44,251 nt of DNA from Pseudomonas brassicacearum subsp. neoaurantiaca (GCF_013608025.1 NZ_VDLV01000015.1:1-44251), one strand, 5' to 3'. Shown: positions 1 through 8,368, counted from the stretch's first letter. Notes: generated by a model not told the origin, from the sequence alone. Numbers and translations: made by a program.

Positions 1-45
1 AGGCCCTAAAAATAGCCAGTCAACATTGATAACCAGGATGGCAAC

Positions 46-93
46 AAAAGGGCCGCTGCGCAGCCCAGCGGGAGCAAGCTCCCTCGCCACGGG
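46..93. repeat. REP half-element, type I
   Basis: One arm of the GGGAGCAAGCTCCC-type REP found throughout this window, ending in CTCGCCAC. Its inverted partner would lie to the left, outside or near the window edge. It directly follows the stop codon of the minus-strand metallohydrolase gene, the usual position for a REP downstream of an operon. Bases 1-45 show nothing else. Confidence 0.8.
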
Positions 94-101
94 ATGAATG
101 C

Positions 102-1040
102 TCAGTCAGGGTTTTGGGTGTCCACCCGCTTCATCCCCGCCCGCTCATAACGCGGATAAAGATGACTGACGCTGCGAATCAACTCATACCGGCTCAGGCT
201 GATCCCGGCGAAGCGCTCGGGGATGGGGCTGCGGATCATCTCCGCCATGTCGTCGCCCCGAGCGGCGCCGTCGCGCATCAGTTGATCGAGCCAGCCCAGG
301 TAGTCACGCATTTGCGTAAAGGGCCGGGCATCATTGGCCACCGGGCCGTGGCCAGGGACGATTTGCTTCCAGGGCAGCGCCTGCAAGGTGTCGAGGTCCT
401 TGAGCCAGACCTCCAGGCCGGGGCTGTTCGGGGTGGTCAGGGCCCGCTCATAAAACACCAGGTCGCCGGCAAACAGCACGCCAGTGGTTTCATCGAGGAT
501 CGCGAGGTCCGCGCCGGTGTGCCCGGCCAACGCGAGCAGGCGCAGTGAATGATCGCCGACTTTCAGCGTACCGGGGCTCAGCGCCTGGGTTGGCAGCACG
601 ACCTCGGTGCCGCGCATCCAGTCGCCCACCAGCCGGTACATGTTTTCCGCCATCGCATCGCCCTGCTGTCGCAGCAGGTCGGTGGTGCCGGGCAGCGCAC
701 CGATGGGTACATCGCCGAAGGCCTGGTTGCCCAGCACATGATCCGGATGATGATGCGTCAGCAACACCTGGATCACCGGTTTGTCCGTCGTCGCGGCAAT
801 GGCCTGGCGCAGCGCCTCGCCATAACGCTTGGACGGTCCGGTGTCGATGACCACCACCCCGGCCTCGGTGACGATGAACCCGGTGTTGACGATGTTGCCA
901 CCGTTGGCCTTGGCGAAATTATCCGTGCTGCCTTCCAGCAGCCAGGTGCCCTCGGCGATCTGCCGCGGCTTGAGGGAATAATCGGTGGCGGACCATGCCG
1001 GCAGGCACAGCCCAAGACAGATCAGCAACAACCAGCGCAT
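102..1040 (-). CDS. Quinoprotein relay system zinc metallohydrolase (MBL fold)
   Basis: A 312-residue exported metallo-beta-lactamase-fold protein. Residues 1-18 form a signal peptide (hydrophobic stretch ending PAWSA), so it should act in the periplasm. The zinc-binding motif HxHxDH is seen at H96-x-H98-x-D100-H101, followed by later metal-ligand regions in AGHTGAD and GDLVF, and GHGP near residue 233. The family (quinoprotein relay system zinc metallohydrolase 1) is found beside PQQ alcohol dehydrogenases; its substrate is unknown. It is the last visible gene of a minus-strand run with the SoxYZ-like carrier (15-nt gap), the binding protein and PedF. The start has a GGAGCG ribosome site just upstream. 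Family assignment is secure, the biochemical role is not. Confidence 0.88.
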   Translation of the reverse strand: MRWLLLICLGLCLPAWSATDYSLKPRQIAEGTWLLEGSTDNFAKANGGNIVNTGFIVTEAGVVVIDTGPSKRYGEALRQAIAATTDKPVIQVLLTHHHPDHVLGNQAFGDVPIGALPGTTDLLRQQGDAMAENMYRLVGDWMRGTEVVLPTQALSPGTLKVGDHSLRLLALAGHTGADLAILDETTGVLFAGDLVFYERALTTPNSPGLEVWLKDLDTLQALPWKQIVPGHGPVANDARPFTQMRDYLGWLDQLMRDGAARGDDMAEMIRSPIPERFAGISLSRYELIRSVSHLYPRYERAGMKRVDTQNPD

Positions 1041-1055
1041 GGCGCGCTCCTTTGG

Positions 1056-1811
1056 TCAGGGAATGGCCGCCTCGAACTGGTTGCCGCTGTTGTCGCGCAG
1101 CACCAGGCGGGTCTGGCCCGGGCCTTTGATATCGAAGCCCAGGTTGGGGTTTTCGCTGACTGCCGGGAACAACTCCAGGCGCGCCAGCGGCTTGCCGTCG
1201 GCGTCCCGCAGTTGCGCCTGGTTGATGAAGAACTCCGGGATGCCACTCACCAGGCCGTTGTCCATCGGATGGGCGATCTGCAAGCGCAGGCGATTCGAAT
1301 CCCCGCGCGGATAGCGCCCGCCCAGCACTTCGCCCAAGTGCTCTTCCCAACCCGGTTGGGTGCGCACCACACTGGGTGCAGTGCAGCCGCCACCCGCCGC
1401 ATCGATCAGGGTCGAGCCGACGTGCCACAGGCCGTCGCGGGTCTGCACGGCGGCACGCAGCGGAGTCGCCTGCTCGATACGAATACGGATCGACAGCCAC
1501 GGCAGCACCCGCTCCGAGGGCTGGAAATCGACGATTCTAGGCAGCGGGTTGAGCTCGGCCCAGGCCAGCACCCGCACGACGTCACCCGTGAACGCTCGCG
1601 CGTCGATTTCCAGGGGCACCTGGCGTGCATCTTCGGCAAAGGGCGGCGCCAGCAGCCGCACCCGCTCGTCGAACACGAACGGCGCATCCGCCAGCAATTG
1701 TTTGTGATAGAAGGCCCACATCACCGACGGCACCGGGTCCTTTCCCGGCTCGATCGCGCTCGCCATCAATGGCAGCCACCCTAACAGCAGGCCAAACGCT
1801 CGCCAGTTCAT
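1056..1811 (-). CDS. Quinoprotein dehydrogenase-associated SoxYZ-like carrier protein
   Basis: A 251-residue protein with an N-terminal signal peptide (residues 1 to about 19, MNWRAFGLLLGWLPLMASA). The N-terminal half resembles SoxY and the C-terminal half (HPMDNGLV, then GPGQTRLVLRDNSGNQF) resembles SoxZ, the pattern of the fused SoxYZ-like carrier family found beside PQQ alcohol dehydrogenases. True SoxY carries its substrate on a C-terminal GGCGG swinging arm; here GGGCTAP (about residues 140-146) supplies an internal cysteine that could play that part, which is my inference. An AGGAGCG ribosome site precedes the start, and the gap to the upstream gene is 9 nt, so the two are co-transcribed. 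The carried group is unknown. Confidence 0.85.
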   Translation of the reverse strand: MNWRAFGLLLGWLPLMASAIEPGKDPVPSVMWAFYHKQLLADAPFVFDERVRLLAPPFAEDARQVPLEIDARAFTGDVVRVLAWAELNPLPRIVDFQPSERVLPWLSIRIRIEQATPLRAAVQTRDGLWHVGSTLIDAAGGGCTAPSVVRTQPGWEEHLGEVLGGRYPRGDSNRLRLQIAHPMDNGLVSGIPEFFINQAQLRDADGKPLARLELFPAVSENPNLGFDIKGPGQTRLVLRDNSGNQFEAAIP

Positions 1812-1820
1812 TTCGCGCTC

Positions 1821-2696
1821 CTATTGGTACATTTCGGGTACTTCGTAGCGCAGGCCATAGCGGGCATACACCGCTTTGACGCTGCCGTCGCGAATCAGGC
1901 CTTCCAGCGCCTCTTCCACCGCATAGGCCAACTGACGGTTGCTTTCATGCACCGCCATGCCGATCTCCCAACGCTGCTTGCCCATGTTCGGGTAGGCGTT
2001 TTCAGCGAGGGCCAACTGCGGATCGGCGGCCTGGTGAACTTGCCAGTCGATCTCCCCGCGCATCGCCATGACCGCGTCGACTTCACCGGCCTGCATGGCC
2101 CCGAAGGCTTTGGCAACGCTGGGGTAATGGCGAGTCTTGGCGCTGAGCATGCCGTTGAACACCGAGGTCAGGTAGAACGACGGCACGCTGTCGACTTCCA
2201 CCCCAATCGGGTGTTGCTGGAACACCGCGACACTGCCTACCGACTCCAGTCGGCGGCGGTCATACGCCACCTGCCAGCATTCCTGCTGATACGGCCCGAA
2301 CATGACGACCTGGGCATTTTCCAACTCACCGATGTCGTTGCGCCGTTGCACATAATCGTGATCGTACGGCACGCGCATCATCAGGTCGGCCAGTTGCCGG
2401 TCGTGCAGCGGACTGCTGCGCCAGATGTAGTCGCGTAGGTCATCGTCGAGTTTCTCGCCGGGCGGCGCCCAGATCAGTTTCAGCCGCACGCCCATGGCCT
2501 TGGCCAGGGCCTGCGCCAATTCCACATCGACGCCCCGGGGCTGGCCCTGGTCTTCGAAACTGTAGGGCGCAAAATCCTTGTAGACCGCGACCTTCAATTC
2601 GCCGGCCGCGATCATCTGGTCATAGCTGCGCACCTGCGCCTGCACCGCCGGGCCCCACAGCAACAGGGCGCACATCACCCACGCGAACAGGCGCAT
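1821..2696 (-). CDS. Quinoprotein dehydrogenase-associated ABC-type substrate-binding protein
   Basis: A 291-residue periplasmic binding protein of the amino-acid-binding (SBP_bac_3/MoxJ-like) fold. I start it at the ATG at 2694-2696 because signal peptide MRLFAWVMCALLLWGPAVQA follows directly; the longer upstream reading lacks this and overlaps pedF. The domain starts with GELKVAVYKDFAPYSF and carries GVDVELAQALAKAMG, typical of the family. The subclass (quinoprotein dehydrogenase-associated putative ABC transporter substrate-binding protein) sits next to PQQ dehydrogenases without its own permease, like MoxJ/XoxJ, and may help dehydrogenase maturation instead of transport. Its place directly downstream of pedF (5-nt gap) matches the gene between pedF and the SoxYZ-like gene in P. 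putida. Confidence 0.85.
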   Translation of the reverse strand: MRLFAWVMCALLLWGPAVQAQVRSYDQMIAAGELKVAVYKDFAPYSFEDQGQPRGVDVELAQALAKAMGVRLKLIWAPPGEKLDDDLRDYIWRSSPLHDRQLADLMMRVPYDHDYVQRRNDIGELENAQVVMFGPYQQECWQVAYDRRRLESVGSVAVFQQHPIGVEVDSVPSFYLTSVFNGMLSAKTRHYPSVAKAFGAMQAGEVDAVMAMRGEIDWQVHQAADPQLALAENAYPNMGKQRWEIGMAVHESNRQLAYAVEEALEGLIRDGSVKAVYARYGLRYEVPEMYQ

Positions 2697-2701
2697 GGCA
2701 A

Positions 2702-3163
2702 TCACTCCTCGACGTGCACGCTGTCCAGATAGGTCCGCACCGCCCACAGCGCTTCCTGACTCAGGTAATCGGCCATTTTCGGCATGTACACCCGACCGTC
2801 GCGCACCGCGCCGTGGCGCACGCGTTCGACGAACCATTCATCGCCGGCTTCGGCGGCGTCGAGCATGCGCAGATCCGGGGCGATCCCGCCGGACTTGGCT
2901 TCCAGGCCATGGCAGGCCGCGCAGTTCTGGTTGTACGCCGAGGCGCCGATTTCCACGGCTTTGTCCCGCTCGGGAGAGTTGCGATACGGGTTCTGTGCGA
3001 CCCAACCGTCGGCGTCCACCGGCAGGTTGGTGTCCTTGATCGGGGTGAGTCCCTTGGTTTCCACTGCCTGGGGCACTACGTTGCCATGGGCCCACGCGGA
3101 GCCAGCGCCGGTCAGCCCCATCAGCAGTGCGGTAGCGATGATGGCGTTGCGTTTTGTTGTCAT
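2702..3163 (-). CDS. pedF: Cytochrome c-550 PedF
   Basis: A 153-residue periplasmic cytochrome c, the probable electron acceptor for the divergent alcohol dehydrogenase. The start at 3161-3163 is chosen because a GAGGG ribosome site lies 8 nt upstream and a standard signal peptide follows (residues 1-25, ending SAWA). One haem-binding motif CAACH is at C81-C84-H85; the axial Met is probably in YMPKM (M127 or M130). Oxidised PQQ dehydrogenase PedE/ExaA passes electrons from PQQH2 to this type of cytochrome, which feeds a terminal oxidase. It heads the minus-strand unit with the binding protein, carrier and metallohydrolase. Strong family match to PedF. Confidence 0.92.
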   Translation of the reverse strand: MTTKRNAIIATALLMGLTGAGSAWAHGNVVPQAVETKGLTPIKDTNLPVDADGWVAQNPYRNSPERDKAVEIGASAYNQNCAACHGLEAKSGGIAPDLRMLDAAEAGDEWFVERVRHGAVRDGRVYMPKMADYLSQEALWAVRTYLDSVHVEE

Positions 3164-3415
3164 TGTTATGCCCTCGAAATTGCACGCAAGACCTCTTTGC
3201 AGAGGCCGTGCCGTCATCTTAGGAACCGCGTGCCCAGAGCCGAATGCTGCTTTGGTGGTCGCGGTCTAGTTCCTTGGTAGCAGGTCGTCCGACGCAAGTC
3301 GCAAAGACAGGCGGTCTGGGAAGTTTTCCCGGCAAGGGCGGGACTTTTTCCGTATCGGACGAGGCGTGCGAGCCCCGACCCTAGTCAGGCCAAAACCTCA
3401 CTGGGAAATCCCACC
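3164..3415. promoter_or_regulatory. Divergent pedF/pedE promoter region
   Basis: A 252-bp intergenic region between divergent pedF and pedE. It holds a 13-bp element at 3267-3279 (TAGTTCCTTGGTA) that matches 11 of 13 positions of the element upstream of the ABC operon at 8369-8381. A second, looser segment at 3241-3261 resembles 17643-17663 ahead of nosP. No convincing sigma-70 or sigma-54 hexamers could be assigned. Confidence 0.5.
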
Positions 3416-5272
3416 ATGACAATAAAAACCCGCCCCGTCCTCTCCTCCCTGGCCATTGCCTTGCTGCTTGCCGGCGGCCTGTCCCTGGGCACCCAGGCGC
3501 ATGCCGCCGTGACCTGGGAAGACATCGCCAATGATCACCTAACCACCAAGGACGTGCTGCAATACGGCATGGGCACCAACGCCCAACGCTGGAGCCCGCT
3601 GGCCCAGGTCAACGACAAGAACGTGTTCAAGCTGACCCCGGCCTGGTCCTATTCATTCGGCGACGAGAAGCAGCGCGGCCAGGAATCCCAGGCCATCGTC
3701 AGCGACGGCGTGGTGTACGTCACCGGCTCGTATTCGCGGGTGTTCGCGCTGGATGCCAAGACCGGCAAGCGCCTGTGGACCTACAACCACCGGCTGCCGG
3801 ACAACATTCGCCCCTGCTGCGACGTGGTCAACCGCGGCGCCGCTATCTATGGCGACAAGATCTACTTCGGCACCTTGGACGCCCGCGTCGTCGCCCTGGA
3901 CAAAAACACCGGCAAAGTGGTGTGGAACAAGAAATTTGGCGACCACGCCGGCGGCTACACCATGACCGGCGCCCCGGTGCTGATCAAGGACAAGACCAGC
4001 GGCAAGGTCCTGCTGATCCACGGCAGCTCCGGCGATGAGTTCGGCGTGGTCGGGCAACTGTTCGCCCGTGACCCGGACACCGGCGAGGAAGTCTGGATGC
4101 GCCCGTTTGTCGAAGGCCACATGGGCCGCCTCAACGGCAAGGACAGCACCCCGACCGGCGATGTCAAGGCGCCGTCCTGGCCTGACGACAAGACCACCGA
4201 GACCGGCAAGGTCGAAGCCTGGAGCCACGGCGGCGGCGCACCTTGGCAGAGCGCCAGTTTCGACGCCGAGACCAACACCATCATCGTCGGCGCGGGCAAC
4301 CCCGGCCCTTGGAACACCTGGGCGCGCACGGCCAAGGACGGCAATCCGCATGACTACGACAGCCTCTACACCTCCGGCCAGGTGGGTGTCGATCCAAGCA
4401 CCGGCGAAGTGAAGTGGTTCTACCAGCACACGCCGAACGATGCCTGGGATTTCTCCGGCAACAACGAGCTGGTGCTGTTCGACTACAAGGACAAGGACGG
4501 CAAAGTGGTCAAGGCCACCGCCCACGCCGACCGCAACGGCTTCTTCTATGTGGTGGATCGCAACAACGGCAAGTTGCAGAACGCCTTCCCCTTCGTTGAC
4601 AACATCACCTGGGCCAGCCACATCGACCTGAAGACCGGTCGGCCGGTGGAAAACCCCGGCCAGCGCCCGGCCAAGCCGTTGCCCGGAGAAACCAAGGGCA
4701 AACCGGTGGAAGTCTCGCCTCCGTTCCTCGGTGGCAAGAACTGGAACCCCATGGCCTACAGCCAGGACACCGGTCTGTTCTACGTACCGGGCAACCAATG
4801 GAAAGAGGAGTATTGGACCGAGGAAGTCAGCTACAAGAAAGGCTCGGCGTACCTGGGCATGGGCTTTCGCATCAAGCGCATGTATGACGATCACGTCGGC
4901 AGCCTGCGTGCGATGAATCCCACCACCGGCAAGGTGGTGTGGGAGCACAAGGAGCCGCTGCCGCTGTGGGCCGGCGTGCTGGCAACCAAGGGCAACCTGG
5001 TGTTCACCGGCACCGGCGACGGTTTCTTCAAGGCCTTCGATGCGAAAACCGGCAAGGAACTGTGGAAGTTCCAGACCGGCAGCGGCATCGTCTCCCCGCC
5101 CATCACCTGGGAGCAGGACGGCGAGCAGTACATCGGCGTGACCGTCGGCTACGGCGGCGCCGTGCCGTTGTGGGGCGGCGACATGGCCGAACTGACCAAG
5201 CCAGTGGCCCAGGGCGGTTCGTTCTGGGTGTTCAAGATTCCGAGTTGGGATAAGGCCACGGCGCAGAAATAA
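3416..5272 (+). CDS. pedE: PQQ-dependent (quinoprotein) alcohol dehydrogenase, PedE/ExaA type
   Basis: A 618-residue periplasmic quinoprotein that oxidises primary alcohols such as ethanol and 2-phenylethanol to aldehydes. Signal peptide at residues 1-30 (ending TQAHA). The body is an eight-bladed propeller with repeated tryptophan-docking motifs such as TGKRLWTY, TGKVVWNK and TGKELWKFQTG. The vicinal disulphide that stacks on PQQ is seen as RPCCDVV. The catalytic Asp and metal site lie in DAWDFSGNNE: Asp345 is followed two residues on by Ser347. Lanthanide-dependent homologues (PedH, XoxF) have Asp there, so this is the calcium-type enzyme. The sequence is very close to P. aeruginosa ExaA over its length. 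It is divergent from pedF, and a REP separates it from the next gene. Confidence 0.95.
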   Translation: MTIKTRPVLSSLAIALLLAGGLSLGTQAHAAVTWEDIANDHLTTKDVLQYGMGTNAQRWSPLAQVNDKNVFKLTPAWSYSFGDEKQRGQESQAIVSDGVVYVTGSYSRVFALDAKTGKRLWTYNHRLPDNIRPCCDVVNRGAAIYGDKIYFGTLDARVVALDKNTGKVVWNKKFGDHAGGYTMTGAPVLIKDKTSGKVLLIHGSSGDEFGVVGQLFARDPDTGEEVWMRPFVEGHMGRLNGKDSTPTGDVKAPSWPDDKTTETGKVEAWSHGGGAPWQSASFDAETNTIIVGAGNPGPWNTWARTAKDGNPHDYDSLYTSGQVGVDPSTGEVKWFYQHTPNDAWDFSGNNELVLFDYKDKDGKVVKATAHADRNGFFYVVDRNNGKLQNAFPFVDNITWASHIDLKTGRPVENPGQRPAKPLPGETKGKPVEVSPPFLGGKNWNPMAYSQDTGLFYVPGNQWKEEYWTEEVSYKKGSAYLGMGFRIKRMYDDHVGSLRAMNPTTGKVVWEHKEPLPLWAGVLATKGNLVFTGTGDGFFKAFDAKTGKELWKFQTGSGIVSPPITWEQDGEQYIGVTVGYGGAVPLWGGDMAELTKPVAQGGSFWVFKIPSWDKATAQK

Positions 5273-5293
5273 CCCTGACCCACACCACAACCC

Positions 5294-5385
5294 CTGTGGG
5301 AGCGAGCTTGCTCGCGATGGCGCAGTGTCAGTCAACATCAATGTCGGCTCAACCACCGTCATCGCGAGCAAGCTCGCTCCCACAG
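5294..5385. repeat. REP pair, type II
   Basis: Two inverted arms, CTGTGGGAGCGAGC at the left and GCTCGCTCCCACAG at the right, separated by about 30 nt. It lies between pedE and the pentapeptide gene and may attenuate or separate their transcripts. Confidence 0.9.
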
Positions 5386-5404
5386 TTAACACCGAGTTCC
5401 TACC

Positions 5405-6043
5405 ATGAGATTTTTTCCATTGCTGCTCCTGTTCATCAGCGCGGTTGCCAACGCTGACGACATCCCACTGACTCTCAATGGCTGCATCATCGCCGAATCC
5501 AGCCAATGCCCCGGCGCCAACCTGCGGGGCGCCAACCTGGCCAACCAGGATCTGCGCAAGATGAACCTCGCCGGCGCGGACCTGCGCGATGCCGACCTGC
5601 GTCACGCGCGGCTGGACCTGGCCAATCTGGAAAAGGCCCAGCTACAGGGCGCCAATCTCAATCGAGCCAGCCTGCAACAAAGCAACCTGCGCCTGGCGGA
5701 CTTCAGCGGTGCCACGCTGAAGGCGATCCAGGGCTGGGGCCTGTTTGCCCAGGGTGCGCAATTTAAGCGCGCTGATTTGACGGCGGCGTATCTTCAGTTC
5801 GCCCGCTTGTCCGGCGCCCGTCTGCACGACGCCAACCTTCAAGCCGCCGACCTGGAAATGGCCTGGCTGAGCAAGGCCGACCTCAAGGGCGCTGATTTGC
5901 GCGATGCCAACCTGCAAGAGGTCAAGTTGGGTGAAAGCAACCTGGAACAGGCCAACCTGACGGGCTCGCGCCAGCATTACGGGAATTTCCAGGATGCCAA
6001 TATGCAGGGGTGTGTCGGGTGCCCGACTTCTTGGGAGCGCTGA
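5405..6043 (+). CDS. Periplasmic pentapeptide-repeat protein
   Basis: A 212-residue secreted protein: signal peptide residues 1-17 (ending VANA), then nearly continuous A(D/N)Lxx pentapeptide repeats, such as GANLRGANLAN and GADLRDADLRHA, predicted to fold as a right-handed quadrilateral beta helix. Four cysteines frame the repeats: GCIIAESSQC at the N-terminus and CVGC near the C-terminus (residues 204-207), suggesting disulphide capping in the periplasm. A pentapeptide gene also follows pedE in the P. putida ped cluster, so the link is conserved, but no function is known to me. It could be a structural or interaction partner of the dehydrogenase or ABC system (inference). Confidence 0.85.
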   Translation: MRFFPLLLLFISAVANADDIPLTLNGCIIAESSQCPGANLRGANLANQDLRKMNLAGADLRDADLRHARLDLANLEKAQLQGANLNRASLQQSNLRLADFSGATLKAIQGWGLFAQGAQFKRADLTAAYLQFARLSGARLHDANLQAADLEMAWLSKADLKGADLRDANLQEVKLGESNLEQANLTGSRQHYGNFQDANMQGCVGCPTSWER

Positions 6044-6050
6044 ACACCCC

Positions 6051-6179
6051 GTGGCGAGGGAGCTTGCTCCCGCTGGGCTGCGAAGCAGCCCCAATTTGTA
6101 CGACTCAATCAACCTGACACACCGAGGCGCCGGCCTTGGGGGCGCTTCGCACCCCAGCGGGAGCAAGCTCCCTCGCCAC
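6051..6179. repeat. REP pair, type I
   Basis: Inverted arms GTGGCGAGGGAGC (left) and GCTCCCTCGCCAC (right) around a spacer, between the convergent ends of the pentapeptide gene and the response regulator gene. It probably acts as the shared 3' boundary of both transcripts. Confidence 0.9.
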
Positions 6180-6205
6180 AGTTGATGGTCATCGCCTAAG
6201 AGGGT

Positions 6206-6844
6206 TCACCCCGCCACCCGCACCACCCCCATATCTATCCCCAAATGCACCAACTCGGCATGGGAACTGACCTGCAATTTGCTCTTGAGCAACGTCAGGT
6301 GGTTGGACACGGTCTTCGCGCTGATGCACAGCTGTTCGGCAATGGTTCGCGCGGGGGTGCCCTTGGCGAGCATGACGAAAATCTCCAGCTCACGTTGGGT
6401 CATCGATTGCAGGCGCGGATCGCTGTCGTGGCGGGTGGTCGCGCAGGCCAATTGCGTCGCCAGGGCCTGTTCGATATAGGTATGACCGGCCAACACCCGC
6501 CGCACCGCTTCGACCAATACCTGCGGTGCCGAATTCTTGGTCAGGTAACCCGCCGCGCCGGCCTCAAGCGCCTGGCGAACCAATGGCAATTCATCGTGCA
6601 TGCTGAAGAACAACACCCGCAGTTGCGGCAGGCGCTGCCGCAGGCGCCGGGTGGTTTCCAGCCCGCTGATGCCGGGCAGGCCGAAGTCCATGATCACCAG
6701 GTTCGGTACCTGCTCCTGCACCTGGCTCAACGCCTCTTCGCCCGAAGCGGCTTCGCGAACCTGCAGCTCCGGCATCAACGCCCGCAACAGGCTGGCGTAG
6801 CCCTGCCGGACCACCGCGTGGTCGTCCACCAACAAAATGTTCAT
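6206..6844 (-). CDS. pedR2: LuxR/NarL-family response regulator, PedR2-like
   Basis: A 212-residue two-component regulator. The start at 6842-6844 gives the canonical receiver opening MNILLVDDHAVVRQG and overlaps the kinase stop codon as ATGA, so translation is coupled. The phosphoacceptor is Asp53 (in VIMDFGLPG) and the conserved Lys is in YLTKNSAP. The LuxR-type helix-turn-helix is at about residues 145-210 (LTQRELEIFVMLAKG, then ISAKTVSNHL). Gene order beside the ABC operon matches PedS2/PedR2 of P. putida, the system that switches between the calcium- and lanthanide-dependent dehydrogenases. The assignment rests on position and family, so the symbol is probable and not proven. Confidence 0.8.
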   Translation of the reverse strand: MNILLVDDHAVVRQGYASLLRALMPELQVREAASGEEALSQVQEQVPNLVIMDFGLPGISGLETTRRLRQRLPQLRVLFFSMHDELPLVRQALEAGAAGYLTKNSAPQVLVEAVRRVLAGHTYIEQALATQLACATTRHDSDPRLQSMTQRELEIFVMLAKGTPARTIAEQLCISAKTVSNHLTLLKSKLQVSSHAELVHLGIDMGVVRVAG

Positions 6845-8097
6845 CGCGCCTCCAGGGGAATGTTCAAGGCCAGGGCCCACCCCGCGCCGGGGCGGCTCAG
6901 GATCCGCAGCTCACCGCCGAGGCTGCGCGCCCGCTCCGACATCGAATGCAGGCCGACGCCGGCGCGAGCGGGCTGCTTGGCACCGCGCCCGTTATCGCGC
7001 ACCCATAGCCGCAGGCGACCGGCGCGGTGCTGCATGCGGATGCGTACCTGGCTGGCGTCGGCATGCCGGGCGATGTTGGTCAGCGCTTCCTGCAACAAGC
7101 GGTACAGGTGGGCTTTGTCCGGCCCGGCCAATGCCGGTATCGCGCCATCGACCCGCAACTGACAGGCGATGCCGTGGTTGTCCTGCCATTGCCGGGCCAA
7201 CAGCTCGATGGCCTCGCCCAGCGGCAGATGCTGGAGCACGACGGGGTACAAATCGTTGACCAAAGTGCGAAAGCCTTGCTGCAAATGATCGCAGTGTTCT
7301 TCCAGTTCGCTGGCGGTCTGCTCCAGCGCAGGCGGCTGGTGGATCACCAGCCGCAGCAGGCAGGCCCGCGCTCGAATGCCTGCCACGTACTGGCCCAAAT
7401 CGTCGTGCAGGGTTTGCGCGAGGGACCGGCGCTCCTGCTCTTGCACAGCCAGCAATGCCTGGGTCAGCCGAGCATTGTCCGCCCGGGTCTGGGCCAGGGC
7501 GGCAGTCATGCGATTGAAATGCTCCGCCAACTGCTGGGCCTCCGAAATGCCTGCTGCCCGCAGGTTCACCTGCAGATCCCCGGCGGATACCTGATGCAGC
7601 GCCTGTAGCAATTCGTCCAGCAAGCGCATGCCCCGGCGCACCGCCCAACGAATCGCCAGCAGGCTGAGCAGCAAGGCCATCGCGCAGACGCCGAGCAGTT
7701 GTATGAGCGAGTCGAGGATCTCATCGATTTCATCCACGGGGTCAACGGCGATCCAGGCCCGACGTCCGTCCTGCAATTCAACGACCTGGGCGGCAGGACC
7801 ATCGGCCAACAGTCGATGCCCCAACCAGGCGTTCAAGCCAGGCTCTTGCGCCGGCGAGTTTTCCCTGGGTGCCAACCAACGCACCCGCACATGACGCAGG
7901 CTGCCGGTGAGCCGCGATTGAAGGCTAGCCGGGTCGCGCTCGGCGGTTTCGCGCAGGTAATGCACCACCGACTCGGCCGATTGCAATTCGCGCCGCACAT
8001 CCGCCGTGGCCTGGTGCAACAGCAGCGTTGCGCAGGCCAGGGTGACCAGGGCGAAGAACGCCGTGACCCAGAGGTTGATGCGCCAGAGGGCTGACAT
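6841..8097 (-). CDS. pedS2: Sensor histidine kinase, PedS2-like
   Basis: A 418-residue membrane kinase. Transmembrane segments at about residues 10-29 and 132-152 flank a periplasmic sensor region of about 100 residues (30-130). A HAMP linker (about 154-205), a HisKA_3 dimerisation domain with His231 (LAQTLHDDLGQYVAG) and a C-terminal HATPase domain (VRDNGRGAK, then GVGLHSMSERARSLGG) follow. NarL-type HisKA_3 kinases pair with LuxR-type regulators, as here with the overlapping gene. In P. putida the periplasmic domain of PedS2 senses lanthanides. The sensor region here has scattered Asp and Glu residues (for example VDEIDEILDS just before TM2), compatible with metal sensing, but that is inference. 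Confidence 0.82.
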   Translation of the reverse strand: MSALWRINLWVTAFFALVTLACATLLLHQATADVRRELQSAESVVHYLRETAERDPASLQSRLTGSLRHVRVRWLAPRENSPAQEPGLNAWLGHRLLADGPAAQVVELQDGRRAWIAVDPVDEIDEILDSLIQLLGVCAMALLLSLLAIRWAVRRGMRLLDELLQALHQVSAGDLQVNLRAAGISEAQQLAEHFNRMTAALAQTRADNARLTQALLAVQEQERRSLAQTLHDDLGQYVAGIRARACLLRLVIHQPPALEQTASELEEHCDHLQQGFRTLVNDLYPVVLQHLPLGEAIELLARQWQDNHGIACQLRVDGAIPALAGPDKAHLYRLLQEALTNIARHADASQVRIRMQHRAGRLRLWVRDNGRGAKQPARAGVGLHSMSERARSLGGELRILSRPGAGWALALNIPLEAR

Positions 8098-8099
8098 GG

Positions 8100-8303
8100 C
8101 TAGCGCTCCGCCCCCTGACTCACACCGATCCCTTGTGGGAGCGAGCTTGCTCGCGATAGCGGTGGGTCAGCCGGCCTCAATATTGAATGTGCCGCCATCA
8201 TCGCGAGCAAGCTCGCTCCCACAGGGGTCGGGGCACGCCAATCCACTCCGATCAAACTCAGGATCAACAACAACGGCAACAGCAGCGTCTTGAACATTCG
8301 CAC
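8100..8303 (-). pseudogene. Small signal-peptide ORF running into a REP, possible gene remnant
   Basis: A 67-codon reading frame upstream of the kinase on the same strand. The GTG at 8301-8303 has a GGGAG site 10 nt upstream; an ATG follows two codons later. The first 25 residues (MRMFKTLLLPLLLILSLIG and on) look like a genuine signal peptide or membrane anchor, but from about residue 28 the frame reads through the type II REP at 8132-8224, giving the VGASLLAM and RASSLPQG strings that any such REP encodes. P. putida has a small hypothetical gene at this position. I read it as a small exported protein truncated or rewritten by REP insertion, or as a chance ORF. Confidence 0.35.
8132..8224. 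repeat. REP pair, type II
   Basis: Inverted arms TGTGGGAGCGAGCTTGC and GCAAGCTCGCTCCCACA within the small minus-strand ORF between the kinase and the divergent ABC operon. Confidence 0.9.
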
Positions 8304-8368
8304 GGTCTGTCCGCTCCCTGATGAATGACAATTGAAAGCATCCTAAAACCCCGACGCCTGGGGCGAGC

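Noticed and set aside
549..1784. A 411-codon plus-strand frame over the metallohydrolase and SoxYZ-like genes
   Set aside because: It spans two real genes and their junction on the opposite strand; composition is rich in Gln, His and Arg with no domain, the usual sign of a shadow frame.
5294..5385. REPs considered as rho-independent terminators
   Set aside because: The palindromes have no T-tract and occur as spaced inverted pairs; only 25197-25224 and 26225-26256 have the stem plus T-run expected of terminators.
3653..5605. A 650-codon antisense reading frame opposite pedE
   Set aside because: It mirrors the high-GC third-position pattern of a very well conserved real gene on the other strand, has no recognisable domain and runs into a REP.
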